This document shows, piece by piece, positions 50,246 to 59,337 of a stretch of 64,000 nt of DNA. The notes beneath the pieces are model-generated. The model was not told where the DNA came from, searched no databases, and saw only the letters and a program-made list of their open reading frames with translations. The DNA is from DRTC01 sp964521025 (GTDB taxonomy: Bacteria; Cloacimonadota; Cloacimonadia; Cloacimonadales; TCS61), in the NCBI GenBank assembly GCA_964521025.1, contig CAZFPK010000003.1:69229-133228 (forward strand), given 5' to 3'. Position 1 is the first letter of the stretch. Every line of letters starts with the position of its first letter. Made by a program: the position numbers and the translations under genes.

Positions 50246-51430
50246 CTATTCGATAATCTCGCTGACAACACCAGCCCCGATCGTGCGTCCGCCTTCTCGG
50301 ATTGCATAACGCAGACCTTTTTCCATAGCGATCGGTGTGATCAATTCTGCTGAAATAGTAACATTATCACCAGGCATGACCATCTCGACTCCATCGGGTA
50401 AAGTCAATGATCCGGTAACATCGGTCGTCCGGAAATAGAATTGAGGTCGATAGCCGCTGAAGAAAGGTTTATGCCTTCCGCCTTCGTCTTTGGTCAGAAT
50501 ATAGGTCTCACCTCTGAATTTAGTGTGTGGTGTGATCGATTTCGGTTTTGCCAGTACCATACCGCGTTCGACTTCATCTTTTGCCATACCGCGCAGAAGT
50601 ATCCCGACATTATCGCCTGCCTGTCCCTGATCGAGGATCTTACGGAACATCTCTACTCCGGTACAGGTCGTTTCTTTGGTCTCTTTGATCCCGACTCTTT
50701 CTATTTTCTCTCCAACCTTGATCACTCCTCTTTCGATCCTGCCTGTCGCCACCGTTCCTCGACCGGAAATGGAAAAAATATCTTCGACCGGCATCAGGAA
50801 AGGTTTCTCCGTATCGCGCTCCGGAAGCGGAATATAAGAATCTACTTCTTTCATCAAAGCGATTACTTGAGCTTCTCCTTCCGCATCTCCGTTCAGAGCC
50901 TTCAGAGCAGAACCGGTTACGATCGGAATATCGTCTCCCGGAAATTCATACTCGGTCAATAATTCCCTGACTTCCAGTTCGACCAGTTCCAGGAGTTCTT
51001 CATCATCGACCAGGTCTGCTTTGTTCAGGAAAACGACCATTGCCGGAACTCCAACCTGACGGGCAAGAAGGATATGCTCCCGCGTTTGCGGCATTGGTCC
51101 GTCCGCTGCGGAAACGACCAGGATCGCGCCATCCATTTGAGCAGCTCCGGTGATCATGTTCTTAACATAATCCGCATGTCCGGGACAATCGACATGAGCA
51201 TAATGCCGATTCTCAGTTTCGTATTCGACATGAGCCGTGGCGATCGTGATCCCTCTTTCTTTTTCTTCGGGAGCATTATCGATGCTGTCGAAAGAACGAA
51301 AATCCGCATCTCCGGTTTTGCTCAAGAAAAGTGTGATCGCTGCCGTCAGTGTCGTCTTGCCATGGTCAACATGACCGATCGTTCCAATATTAACATGTGG
51401 CTTGGTTCTCTCAAATTTTGCCTTAGCCAT
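50246..51430 (-). CDS. tuf: Elongation factor Tu
   Basis: A 394-residue GTPase. G1 is GHVDHGKTTL (about 18-27), the switch II region is DCPGHADYVKNM, G4 is NKAD, and SALKALNGD follows. Domains 2 and 3 are complete through REGGRTIGAGVVSEIIE. EF-Tu delivers aminoacyl-tRNA. It is the first gene of the long minus-strand operon with a strong AGGAGG and a promoter-like region upstream. rpsL, rpsG and fusA, often upstream, are not here. Confidence 0.98.
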   Translation of the reverse strand: MAKAKFERTKPHVNIGTIGHVDHGKTTLTAAITLFLSKTGDADFRSFDSIDNAPEEKERGITIATAHVEYETENRHYAHVDCPGHADYVKNMITGAAQMDGAILVVSAADGPMPQTREHILLARQVGVPAMVVFLNKADLVDDEELLELVELEVRELLTEYEFPGDDIPIVTGSALKALNGDAEGEAQVIALMKEVDSYIPLPERDTEKPFLMPVEDIFSISGRGTVATGRIERGVIKVGEKIERVGIKETKETTCTGVEMFRKILDQGQAGDNVGILLRGMAKDEVERGMVLAKPKSITPHTKFRGETYILTKDEGGRHKPFFSGYRPQFYFRTTDVTGSLTLPDGVEMVMPGDNVTISAELITPIAMEKGLRYAIREGGRTIGAGVVSEIIE

Positions 51431-51527
51431 CTTTTACCTCCTAATAAAAAGACCAAAAACCTTTGTAAGGTTTCATTTTACAGTAGCTTATGGATTTACT
51501 ACCCTCACAATATTCGATAGGTTGCTC

Positions 51528-51555
51528 AAAATTATTTTTTCTGTTCAGCTGTCAA
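51528..51555 (-). promoter_or_regulatory. Candidate promoter of the tuf-rplQ operon
   Basis: On the minus strand TTGACA (51555-51550) is followed by an A-rich spacer and TAATTT (about 51534-51529, 15 bp spacing), with AT-rich sequence upstream resembling an UP element (51556-51600). The leader to tuf is about 100 nt. Spacing is short and the -10 imperfect. Confidence 0.4.
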
Positions 51556-51880
51556 TTCTTTTTTATTTTTTTGTATTTTTTTTATTTTTAGGAAGTTAGC
51601 ATTGAGTGGACTACACTCAAATATATTAAAAAAAGACAGTTGATGTTTAGAGACAAAAGAACTTCCTTTTCATCAAAAATTTCCTTATTAAAATCCCACA
51701 AATATGATTTAAGTCCGATAAATAATATCGAACATAAAAAATAACAACATCCAAAAGATTTAATCGAAAATAATTTTTACTTTACAAAACAACTTTAAAA
51801 TATTTTGCTACCCGCATGAATATTGTTATTTTATAGTATTATGATTTTTAATTATTTCGGAAAATAATTAAAGAGGAAAA
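51556..51880. other. AT-rich divergent intergenic region between tuf and the pilin-like gene
   Basis: No gene and no tRNA are seen. It has a 7-bp stem TTGAGTG-gacta-CACTCAA at 51602-51620 and, just before the plus-strand gene, an AT-only inverted repeat ATTATTT-cgg-AAAATAAT (about 51852-51869) close to the ribosome binding site AAGAGG. Confidence 0.45.
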
Positions 51881-52306
51881 ATGGGTAAACAGCAAGTCTT
51901 AATGTTGATCTTAAGTGTAATCATTATCGGACTCGCGGTTACTACAGGTTTAATGGCTTTTCGGCAGCATATAGTGAATGCCAACAGGCGGGCGATTATA
52001 TGCGATATGAATTTTTGTGCTTCCTTAGCAATTACATATTATAAAACTCCTGAAAATTTAGGTGGCGGAAACGGCAGGTGGTATAAGAACCAATTAATGA
52101 GATATATCAGCTTTCCTACAACTCCAAACGGCAAAAGACTTGTAACTGAAAACGGACAGATAAAAATTAAAGTGAAAAATCAAGGGCAGAAACTTATTGT
52201 TATCGGTTTTGGAAATGAGATTGCACTGGACGAAGAAAAGGGGGTAAAAGCAAGATTAGTGCTGAGAGGACCTGACGCTGAACCAAGATTAGTATTTATA
52301 AATTAA
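51881..52306 (+). CDS. Small membrane-anchored pilin-like protein
   Basis: A 141-residue protein. The N-terminus MGKQQVLMLILSVIIIGLAV is a short polar head and a single hydrophobic helix, followed by MAFRQHIVNANRRAII, as in pilin/pseudopilin-like proteins of FCB-group bacteria. The rest is a small globular domain with no recognised family; two cysteines occur in CDMNFC (about 47-52). There are no typical prepilin peptidase residues (no clear G|FxxxE), so type IV pilin status is unproven. It stands alone, divergent from tuf. Confidence 0.6.
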   Translation: MGKQQVLMLILSVIIIGLAVTTGLMAFRQHIVNANRRAIICDMNFCASLAITYYKTPENLGGGNGRWYKNQLMRYISFPTTPNGKRLVTENGQIKIKVKNQGQKLIVIGFGNEIALDEEKGVKARLVLRGPDAEPRLVFIN

Positions 52307-52513
52307 CTTCCAACTTTTTTATTTAAGTTTCATAACCATAGTTTTTGAAATTCTTTTAGTTTGATCGGCAAAATTTTATATTCCAAAATATCTTCAATTG
52401 AATTTTAATTAATTCCTGCGATCAGAGTATTTTTGATGTTAAAATCCAATTAGAGAAAGATAAATCCAAACAAATATTTGGACAAATATATTTTCATCTT
52501 TTGTTATTTGATA

Positions 52514-54313
52514 CTATTGTATAAAAATCATCTTTTTCAGCAAACTTTGTGAAACGGTTTCGAGCTTATAAAAATATAACCCGGCAGCGACCATCCGCTG
52601 TTTATCATCTTTTCCATCCCAAACAATTAAATGTTCTCCATTTTCCTTTATTCCTTTTTCCAGGGTCCTGACCTTCTGACCTTTGAGATTATAGATCGTC
52701 AATTCCACTTCTGTTTGTTCGGGAAGGTAAAAACTGATAATGGTATTTTTATGGAAAGGATTAGGATAAGCGGAGATGGAAATAATATCGAGTTCGATTT
52801 CTCCGGGATCTACTTGCGTCGGTTCTGCAAACGGTAACGGATAATAATAACTAACAAAATCCTTGTTTTCTATTTCATTGTAATGATAAGAAATAATACG
52901 TCCCCGTTCACCGAAATTTAAATCTTCGGGGACATTAAAATCTAAGAAAAAATTTCCATCAATCATTAAATTCAAACCAATTAAGAAGGGATATCCGATC
53001 TTTGTATAATCGACTTCATAGAATTGATCATCGAGACTATTCTCATAATGAATATCAAGTTCGGATCCGTATATATGAGTTTCGGCTAAACCTAAAGTTA
53101 TTCCATTCCCTGATTGAATATAGATTTCAACATTATCTCCAGCATAAAGAGTATCGGGATTTCCGGTTATCGTGATCGTACTAGCGGATAGCGGCGGATT
53201 GATGAACATTAACTGGTCACCAAGAATATTGTATTTCTTGCTATTAGAAATCGCTGCTCCTGAATTTAATTTTGCATCGAGAAGTCCGGTTCCTAAGTTC
53301 ATCCTTTCATTTATGATATTAACATAAAAACTTCTGAATAGAGTGTTATTAGCATTTGCTCCGCAAGATACGGTCGCTGAAATCGAAGCTATCGAGCCAC
53401 CATTTTCGTAAAAAAGTAATTGTTCAGCCATACAATCAAATTCTGGGTCGGAATAGTTTCCAACCTTACTCGATGCGGTTGTGAACAGGAAAAGATGTTC
53501 AGGATTATTGAGCAGGGATAAATGTTCCGATGATAAAAAATAATTTTCACCACCTAAAACAAACTCGCTTCCGTGTCCGATATAATGCCAGATGAACACA
53601 CCATCATTTAGTTTTTCCAATAAATCTGCTGTTGCATCCGGTTTATATCCGTATTGATCAAACCCATATTCTATTCCAAGAACTTTATCTACATAAACAG
53701 CCTTGCTTATTATTTCACCTGTTTCTTGAGCTTGCCAGGTATGGTTCAAACCCGAACCGGGAGATGTTCCTTCTAAATGACCGCCATGATACTCATCATC
53801 AGCCAGGGTGAGCATTGTATCTCTCCACCAGCCTATAGTTGGTTCTTCAATATATTGGAACATTCTGTCGATGTAAAAATCCAATTGTTCCGTATTCTGA
53901 GCCGGAATCCTGCCGATCGGAATATCGGGATAATTATCATCATCGAGATCGACAAAACCATCATCAGTTATATAATTTCCTGTGTCGAAAACCATGATCC
54001 GGTTCTTATCGATTTCCAGTTCCCACTGATCGGTACCGCTGCCAACTAATAGAACCGAATTTTCCGACCAGGTTTCGGGATTTGGAAAACAGGATTGGAT
54101 AAAATCTTTGATCCCTTCCTGCGATTCTTCAAATAGATCGAAGATGTCCTGCTGGTCGATAACAGTTCTTTCGATCCCGAAATGATCCTGGTAAAAATCT
54201 GCTATTTCGTTTGCCTGCGGGATGAATTCGGAAGGTGCAATGATCAGATGATCGATGGCAGATAAAGGATTTACCAGAATTAACGGGATGAGAATAAACA
54301 TTAATTTTTTCAT
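52514..54313 (-). CDS. Secreted gingipain-family (C25) protein with Ser replacing the expected catalytic Cys
   Basis: A 599-residue protein from the ATG at 54313 (after GAGGAGC), with signal peptide LMFILIPLILVNPLSA. Residues about 20-400 match the C25 caspase-like fold: FDTGNYITDDGFVDLDDDNYPD is split by metal-binding Asp-rich loops, the catalytic His is in HYIGHGS (His 247), and the next active-site strand reads FTTASSKVGNYSDP, where active relatives have Cys at the second Ser (residue 282; AGT at 53470-53468). The C-terminus (NPFHKNTIISFYL; GQKVRTL; AAGLYFYKLE) is a FlgD/type IX-like secretion tail. It is likely surface-exposed or secreted, perhaps not proteolytic. Confidence 0.85.
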   Translation of the reverse strand: MKKLMFILIPLILVNPLSAIDHLIIAPSEFIPQANEIADFYQDHFGIERTVIDQQDIFDLFEESQEGIKDFIQSCFPNPETWSENSVLLVGSGTDQWELEIDKNRIMVFDTGNYITDDGFVDLDDDNYPDIPIGRIPAQNTEQLDFYIDRMFQYIEEPTIGWWRDTMLTLADDEYHGGHLEGTSPGSGLNHTWQAQETGEIISKAVYVDKVLGIEYGFDQYGYKPDATADLLEKLNDGVFIWHYIGHGSEFVLGGENYFLSSEHLSLLNNPEHLFLFTTASSKVGNYSDPEFDCMAEQLLFYENGGSIASISATVSCGANANNTLFRSFYVNIINERMNLGTGLLDAKLNSGAAISNSKKYNILGDQLMFINPPLSASTITITGNPDTLYAGDNVEIYIQSGNGITLGLAETHIYGSELDIHYENSLDDQFYEVDYTKIGYPFLIGLNLMIDGNFFLDFNVPEDLNFGERGRIISYHYNEIENKDFVSYYYPLPFAEPTQVDPGEIELDIISISAYPNPFHKNTIISFYLPEQTEVELTIYNLKGQKVRTLEKGIKENGEHLIVWDGKDDKQRMVAAGLYFYKLETVSQSLLKKMIFIQ

Positions 54314-54468
54314 AGTTCGCTCCTCTTTTGAAATTTGGTAAATATAAAAAATCGAGGTAAAAATATTCAAAATCTATTAATGAGGACTTTTTGAAAAAGG
54401 AGAGTTTTTCTGTCAATTTTTTTTCACTATCAGAATGATTGTGTTACTTTTAAATGCATAAATCTTTT

Positions 54469-54558
54469 ATCCGTGTTTACCTCGTTAGATAATATGTACC
54501 GAAGTAAATGATGATAAATGAATAATCTATCTAACGGGGTGAATCTGTGAAATCCGTG
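54469..54558. repeat. Inverted-repeat element (ATCCGTG...CACGGAT family)
   Basis: ATCCGTGTTTACCTCGTTAG AT at 54469-54490 pairs imperfectly with ATCTAACGGGGTGAATCTGT GAAATCCGTG at 54529-54558. The ends match those of the element at 31146-31294 (ATCCGTG, and GAGCAAAA immediately after). It lies between the convergent ends and starts of the two minus-strand genes. Confidence 0.6.
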
Positions 54559-54574
54559 AGCAAAATTGTCTCTT

Positions 54575-57406
54575 TTAAACCGCCATAAACCACTTCCCGA
54601 TATGATCATAGATCTCGATAGTAGTTGCCGGGATGATAGTTTTTGCCGGCACGGTTTCCTTAAAATATTTCCCGTAAAATTTAGTGAGGATGCGATTATC
54701 GAGAACCAGCACCAGACCTTTGTCGGTTTTATTGCGGATCAGACGACCGAAACCCTGACGATATTTTAATAATGCATTGGGCAGCATATAATGCATGAAC
54801 GAATCTTTTCCTTCGCTCCTCAATTTTTCCAAATACGCTTCCGTGATCGGCTCGGTCGGAACCAGGAACGGCAGTTTATACAGGATCAATAACGAGAGAG
54901 ATTCTCCCGGTACATCGATCCCTTCCCAGAATGAATTCGTTCCCAAAAGCACGGCACTTTTGTTCAGTTTAAATTCTTTCAGCATCGCGGTTCTGCCGAT
55001 ACCTTTTCCCTGCGTAAGAAGTTGGATATCTTCTTTATAAAAAGTTTCGCTGATCTCCTCGTAAACTTTATTCAGATCTTTGTAGGAAGTAAACAGCACC
55101 ATAGTTCCGGTTTTGGATATTTCCACACTTTTCTTGATCAGTTCAATACTTTGAGCAGAGAAGAAACGGTCTCGCGGTTCGGGTAGAAAACCGGAAACCA
55201 AAACGATTGCCTGTTTATCAAAATCAAAAGGAGAGGGAACGATCTTTTCCTGCACAAAATCTTTGTCCAACAGATCCAATCCCATCCTATTGGCGTAGTA
55301 TTTGAATTTTCCGCGAATAGCGATCGTTGCCGAAGTGAAGACAATCGATTTTACCTTTTTATAAAGAAGATCGTTCATCAGTTGATTAACATTGAGCGGA
55401 GCATAATTCAAGATGCCGTTGGGATATTTATCATCCGCAACTCTAAAATTTTCCAACCAATATGCAAAGTCCTTAAATTCCGGGTTATAAAGTTGATGGA
55501 AATTGTCGTTGAATTCACCTAATCTTTTGAGAACTCCATCGACATTATCCAGGTTCGTAATATAATTTTTGAAAACCTTGCTGCTGATAGTGGAAAGCGA
55601 TTCCCGAATTGCCATCATCACTTTATTGATCTCTTTCCAGAACTCGATGAACTCGCTCAAATAACTGTTTATAAAGGGAAAATCTTCCGTTGACTTGATC
55701 CTCAATTTACCATATCTTCCCTGCTTTTCTACAACTTCCCCGATTTTTTTAAAAAGTTCGGAAAAGATGTATTTCCTTCTTTCCAAAAGATCTATCGCTT
55801 CTTGAGATTTCGTGATCAGAAAATCCTTTTTCGCTTTTTCGACGGCACTTCCGGTCGTATCTGCTTTCAGTTTGGGTAGAACTCCGGTCTGGAATTTTTT
55901 ACGGGTTGCGAACATGGAGGAAAAGAAATTATTTATATCTGCATAAGAGAGACTCAAACCGAGTTCGGCAGGAGCTATATGCGGCAGGTTGTGGGCTTCG
56001 TCGATGAGCAAATTTTTATATTCTCCCAGCACCGCATTTTTGCTTTTCATATCGTTCAAAAGCAGGTGATGATTGATGATGACCAGGTTGGAATCTTCTG
56101 CTTTTCTGCGGATATCCATCAAATAACATTTCCTGAAAAAAGAGCATTTTTTGCCCTGGCAGAAATGACGGTCTGCCGAAAGTTTTTTCCAGATGCTGTT
56201 ATCTCTTTTCAGGTTGAAAGAAGTATTTTCAGAGATTTCACCTGTTTTAGTGAATTCTTTCCAGACGATCAAATTCATAAAACCTTTGGCTTCATAAGGA
56301 GAGAAATGTTTTTCAAATTCGAGTGAAGATTCCGCCCATTTTTTCTCGCAGATGTAATTGCTTCTGCCTTTCAGGAGAGTTGCTGTGAACGGAACTTCGA
56401 CGCAGTTTTCAACGGTGGGAATGTCTTTATAAAAAAGTTGCTCCTGCAGATTTTTCGTATTCGTGGAAATGATGATCTTTGTATTTTTTTTATGGGAATG
56501 CTTGATCGCCGGGATCAAATATGCCAGGGTTTTTCCGATTCCGGTTCCGGCTTCGACCAACAGATATTCTTCTTCCCGGAAATTATGCAAAACTGCTCTC
56601 GACATCTCGATCTGACCCTCGCGGATCTCGTAATTCTCAAATTTCTGCGAGAACAGGCCCTTAGCTTCGAATACTTCCGAAATGGTCGGATCGACAACTT
56701 TTTCCGGTTTATGTTCGATGAAATTCCGGTTATGGAAATCGATCTTTGGTTCTTGTTTGGAAAGTAATGCATATTTATTTTGATGAGCAACAACCTGCTG
56801 CAGGAAATAATCCAGGTTCGTGTTCAGGATAGACATCAGTGAAATTTCCAGCAAGCGGTAATTCAGTTTTACCGAAATGTTCTGAGTGATAAATTCCAGT
56901 AATTTGAGAAAGACCTGTCCGGTTGCTTCTGCATCGAAGATAGCACGATGAGCATTTTCCAATTCGATCCTGAAATATTCGGTAACAGTTCCCAGTTTAT
57001 GATTGAAGATAAAAGGCAGGTAAATTTTACTGATCTCGACCGTATCGAAAATCCTGTTTTCCAGTTTGAAAGAGCCGATTTCCTTTAATTTCGAATTAAT
57101 AAATCCAATATCGAAATCCGCATTATGACAGATAAGAATGTCATCTCCGATAAATTTCCGTAATTTCTGCAAAGCATCCTTGAGCGTCGTTCCGGAAGCT
57201 AATTGCTCATCCGTGATGTGCGTCAATTGTTTGATAAATTGCGGAACTTCTCTTTTTGGCTTGATAAAAAGCGAGAATTTATCTTCCGGATTTCCTTCCA
57301 AATAACGAACCGCTCCGATCTCGATGATCTCATTTTCTTTGAAATCGAAACCTGTCGTTTCAAGATCGACGACGACAAAATTAAAAAGGTTTTTCATGTT
57401 TTCCAT
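54575..57406 (-). CDS. dinG: DnaQ-like exonuclease / DinG-family Fe-S helicase
   Basis: A 943-residue protein. An N-terminal 3'-5' exonuclease domain has VVDLETTGFD (about 12-21), CHNADFDIGF and HRAIFDAEAT. The XPD/DinG helicase follows with Walker A EAGTGIGKTLA (about 281), four likely Fe-S cysteines (NYICEKKW; HFCQGKKCSFFRKCY), DEAH in LLIDEAHNLPH (about 467), and the C-terminal QGFGRLIRNKTDKG motif VI. This fusion is typical of Firmicutes and FCB DinG homologues involved in DNA repair and R-loop or G4 removal. No clear ribosome binding site; a second Met lies at codon 4. Confidence 0.93.
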   Translation of the reverse strand: MENMKNLFNFVVVDLETTGFDFKENEIIEIGAVRYLEGNPEDKFSLFIKPKREVPQFIKQLTHITDEQLASGTTLKDALQKLRKFIGDDILICHNADFDIGFINSKLKEIGSFKLENRIFDTVEISKIYLPFIFNHKLGTVTEYFRIELENAHRAIFDAEATGQVFLKLLEFITQNISVKLNYRLLEISLMSILNTNLDYFLQQVVAHQNKYALLSKQEPKIDFHNRNFIEHKPEKVVDPTISEVFEAKGLFSQKFENYEIREGQIEMSRAVLHNFREEEYLLVEAGTGIGKTLAYLIPAIKHSHKKNTKIIISTNTKNLQEQLFYKDIPTVENCVEVPFTATLLKGRSNYICEKKWAESSLEFEKHFSPYEAKGFMNLIVWKEFTKTGEISENTSFNLKRDNSIWKKLSADRHFCQGKKCSFFRKCYLMDIRRKAEDSNLVIINHHLLLNDMKSKNAVLGEYKNLLIDEAHNLPHIAPAELGLSLSYADINNFFSSMFATRKKFQTGVLPKLKADTTGSAVEKAKKDFLITKSQEAIDLLERRKYIFSELFKKIGEVVEKQGRYGKLRIKSTEDFPFINSYLSEFIEFWKEINKVMMAIRESLSTISSKVFKNYITNLDNVDGVLKRLGEFNDNFHQLYNPEFKDFAYWLENFRVADDKYPNGILNYAPLNVNQLMNDLLYKKVKSIVFTSATIAIRGKFKYYANRMGLDLLDKDFVQEKIVPSPFDFDKQAIVLVSGFLPEPRDRFFSAQSIELIKKSVEISKTGTMVLFTSYKDLNKVYEEISETFYKEDIQLLTQGKGIGRTAMLKEFKLNKSAVLLGTNSFWEGIDVPGESLSLLILYKLPFLVPTEPITEAYLEKLRSEGKDSFMHYMLPNALLKYRQGFGRLIRNKTDKGLVLVLDNRILTKFYGKYFKETVPAKTIIPATTIEIYDHIGKWFMAV

Positions 57407-57753
57407 ATTATCAATTTATCCACGAATTACACTAATTTCACGAAATGTCATTATTTGTTTTTACTTTTATTCTACTTTTATTACTTGTTCCTACGCTCCT
57501 CAGCCTGTGTGAAAACTGTTTTTATGGGCAAATTTAACAAAATGTCATACTGAACGTAGTCGAAGGATTTTGTTTTAATTTCTTGCTATGCAAAGAATTG
57601 TGAGTCATCGACTACGCTCAGACGGACAATCTTTTTCCCAATAAGTTGTGTTTTCACATATCCTGTCCTGTGTAGGAACGAGTATTTAAAAGGAACAAAC
57701 AAGACTGTTTGGTTTTACATTTTTCGTGTCTTTTCGTGTGTTTCGCGGGTATA
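57407..57753. other. Intergenic region with palindromic repeats
   Basis: No gene. It contains CTGAACGTAGTCGA (57550-57563) and its near-complement TCGACTACGCTCAG (57607-57620), a widespread CTGAGCGTAGTCGA-type hairpin. It also has TGTGTGAAAA/TTTTCACA segments (57504, 57648), and AACAAACAAGACTGTTT near 57696 matching the hairpin after the larger sigma-54 gene. Confidence 0.6.
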
Positions 57754-59208
57754 TCATTTCTCCAATTTATATCTCTGTATTTTCTTGATCAATCCCTGCC
57801 TGCTCAGACCGAGTTTTTTAGCAGCCTGTGTTTGATTCCAACCGGTTTCATCCAGGACATTGATGATCATCTGTTTTTCCAGGTTTTCGACAGCATCTTT
57901 CAGGGAGTTATTATTATTAAGAGTGAAATTTTCTGGTTCATAATTATAGTTCAAAATTTCTTTTAGAAGATCAGTAGTATTGATTAAAGTATTATTATCA
58001 ACTAATGTAACAATCCTTTCTATCTCATTTTCTAATTGTACAACATTTCCTGGCCAGTAATAATTTTCAAGATATTTCATTACCTCATCTGTAATTCCAA
58101 TTATTTTTTTGCCTATTTTTTTTGTATGTTTTTCAAGAAAATGAATAGATAATAATGGAATATCCGATATTCTTTCTTTTAGAGAAGGAATATCAATCTT
58201 AACAACATTAAGACGATAAAATAAGTCAGGAAGGAACTTATTGTTTTGCATTTCTTCTTTCAATGATCTTGTCGTTGAGCATATTATTCTAATGTTAACT
58301 TTTTCTTTTTTATTGTTTTCTTTAACAATAATTCTATCTTGAATAAATTTCAATAATTTAACTTGAGTTGTAGGTTTAATATTAGTAATTTCGTTAAGAA
58401 ATAATGTCCCACCTTCTGCAATTTCAAATAGACTTTGTTTGCCTTGCTTTATCCCAAAAAATGAATTTTCGTCATAACCGAAAAGTTCGCCTTCAAGAAT
58501 AGAAGCTTGAATATCTCCGCAATATTGAGAAACAAATTTATTATTTTTTCGATTACTATTAAAATGGATTTTTCGAGCTATTAACTCTTTCTCTGTTCCA
58601 ATTGGACCTTCAATAAGAACTGTCGTTGGTGTATCCTTTATCCTTTCTATTGTATTATTTATTTTTTGAATTTTTTCGCTTGTACCAATAATGTAAGCAT
58701 AATTTCTTTGAGCATCAAGTTCTTTTTTTAAGACGTCATATTTTTTTTGAATATTGAATATTAAAACATTTTCAATATTTATCATGATTTGATTGCATAA
58801 AGCACTAACAATATGAAATAATTGATCAGATAAATAATCATTAATAAACAAACATACAACTCCTTTGCAAATATTTCGGATATTTAATGGAAAAGACACA
58901 ATGTAATTATAATCAGAAAATAAACCATTTTGGTTCAAAACCTGAATTTTATTTTCTTCGTAAGTTTTTTTTACTATTCCAAGTATATTGTTAAAACAAT
59001 TCTCGTCTGTAGAAATATTATTAACTATTACATGCTTCCAATGGTTTATATAATTCGGATCATAATATAGACAAAGAATTCCTCCTTTAGCATTAATGAA
59101 ATCAACCAAATTGTTTATGGTAGTATCTAATAAAACATTAAAGTCTGATGTATCATGTATGCTTTCGATTATTTGATAAAATTTATTATAAAGATTCGAA
59201 TCAATCAT
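57754..59208 (-). CDS. Short sigma-54 activator paralogue with disrupted ATPase motifs (GAF, AAA+-like, Fis HTH)
   Basis: About 484 residues from the ATG at 59208 (TTG at 59226 is also possible). It matches the last third of the neighbouring activator: GAF domain (1-180), AAA+-like domain (about 185-420), Fis helix-turn-helix (about 440-484). The central domain keeps the fold but not the machinery. Walker A is GPIGTEKE instead of GPSGTGKE, the sigma-54 contact loop is NSFFGI instead of GSFTGA, Walker B is FLNE instead of FLDE, FRLDLFYR is FLPDLFYR, and sensor II PGNIRQLEN is PGNVVQLEN. The HTH is almost identical to its neighbour's. It probably binds the same sites but cannot drive open-complex formation; a repressor or decoy role is inferred. 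Confidence 0.85.
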   Translation of the reverse strand: MIDSNLYNKFYQIIESIHDTSDFNVLLDTTINNLVDFINAKGGILCLYYDPNYINHWKHVIVNNISTDENCFNNILGIVKKTYEENKIQVLNQNGLFSDYNYIVSFPLNIRNICKGVVCLFINDYLSDQLFHIVSALCNQIMINIENVLIFNIQKKYDVLKKELDAQRNYAYIIGTSEKIQKINNTIERIKDTPTTVLIEGPIGTEKELIARKIHFNSNRKNNKFVSQYCGDIQASILEGELFGYDENSFFGIKQGKQSLFEIAEGGTLFLNEITNIKPTTQVKLLKFIQDRIIVKENNKKEKVNIRIICSTTRSLKEEMQNNKFLPDLFYRLNVVKIDIPSLKERISDIPLLSIHFLEKHTKKIGKKIIGITDEVMKYLENYYWPGNVVQLENEIERIVTLVDNNTLINTTDLLKEILNYNYEPENFTLNNNNSLKDAVENLEKQMIINVLDETGWNQTQAAKKLGLSRQGLIKKIQRYKLEK

Positions 59209-59278
59209 ATTTTTTATCGTTCCCAATACCCTGATTATGAATGTAATTATTTATCAAAAAGATCCTACTTGTGAACGG

Positions 59279-59300
59279 AAACAAACAAGATTGTTTGTTT
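59279..59300 (-). terminator. AT-rich hairpin after the large sigma-54 activator
   Basis: A perfect 10-bp stem AAACAAACAA-ga-TTGTTTGTTT, 38 bp beyond the stop codon of the 59338-63582 gene and upstream of the shorter paralogue. A diverged copy lies at the same relative position after the paralogue (around 57696-57712), so the duplicated unit included the 3' flank. Weak as a terminator because the stem is nearly all A:T. Confidence 0.5.
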
Positions 59301-59337
59301 TACATTTTTCGTGCAATTCGTGCAATTCGTGGATGAA

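Noticed and set aside
39445..51430. Many plus-strand open frames opposite the ribosomal operon
   Set aside because: All are antisense shadows of conserved ribosomal genes, without ribosome binding sites or domain similarity.
51602..51620. Hairpin upstream of tuf as a terminator
   Set aside because: Only a 7-bp stem with no U-tract in either direction close enough; kept only as a note in the intergenic entry.
51431..51880. tRNA genes before tuf, common in other bacteria
   Set aside because: The stretch is too AT-rich and no cloverleaf or GTTCRANNC-type T-arm was seen.
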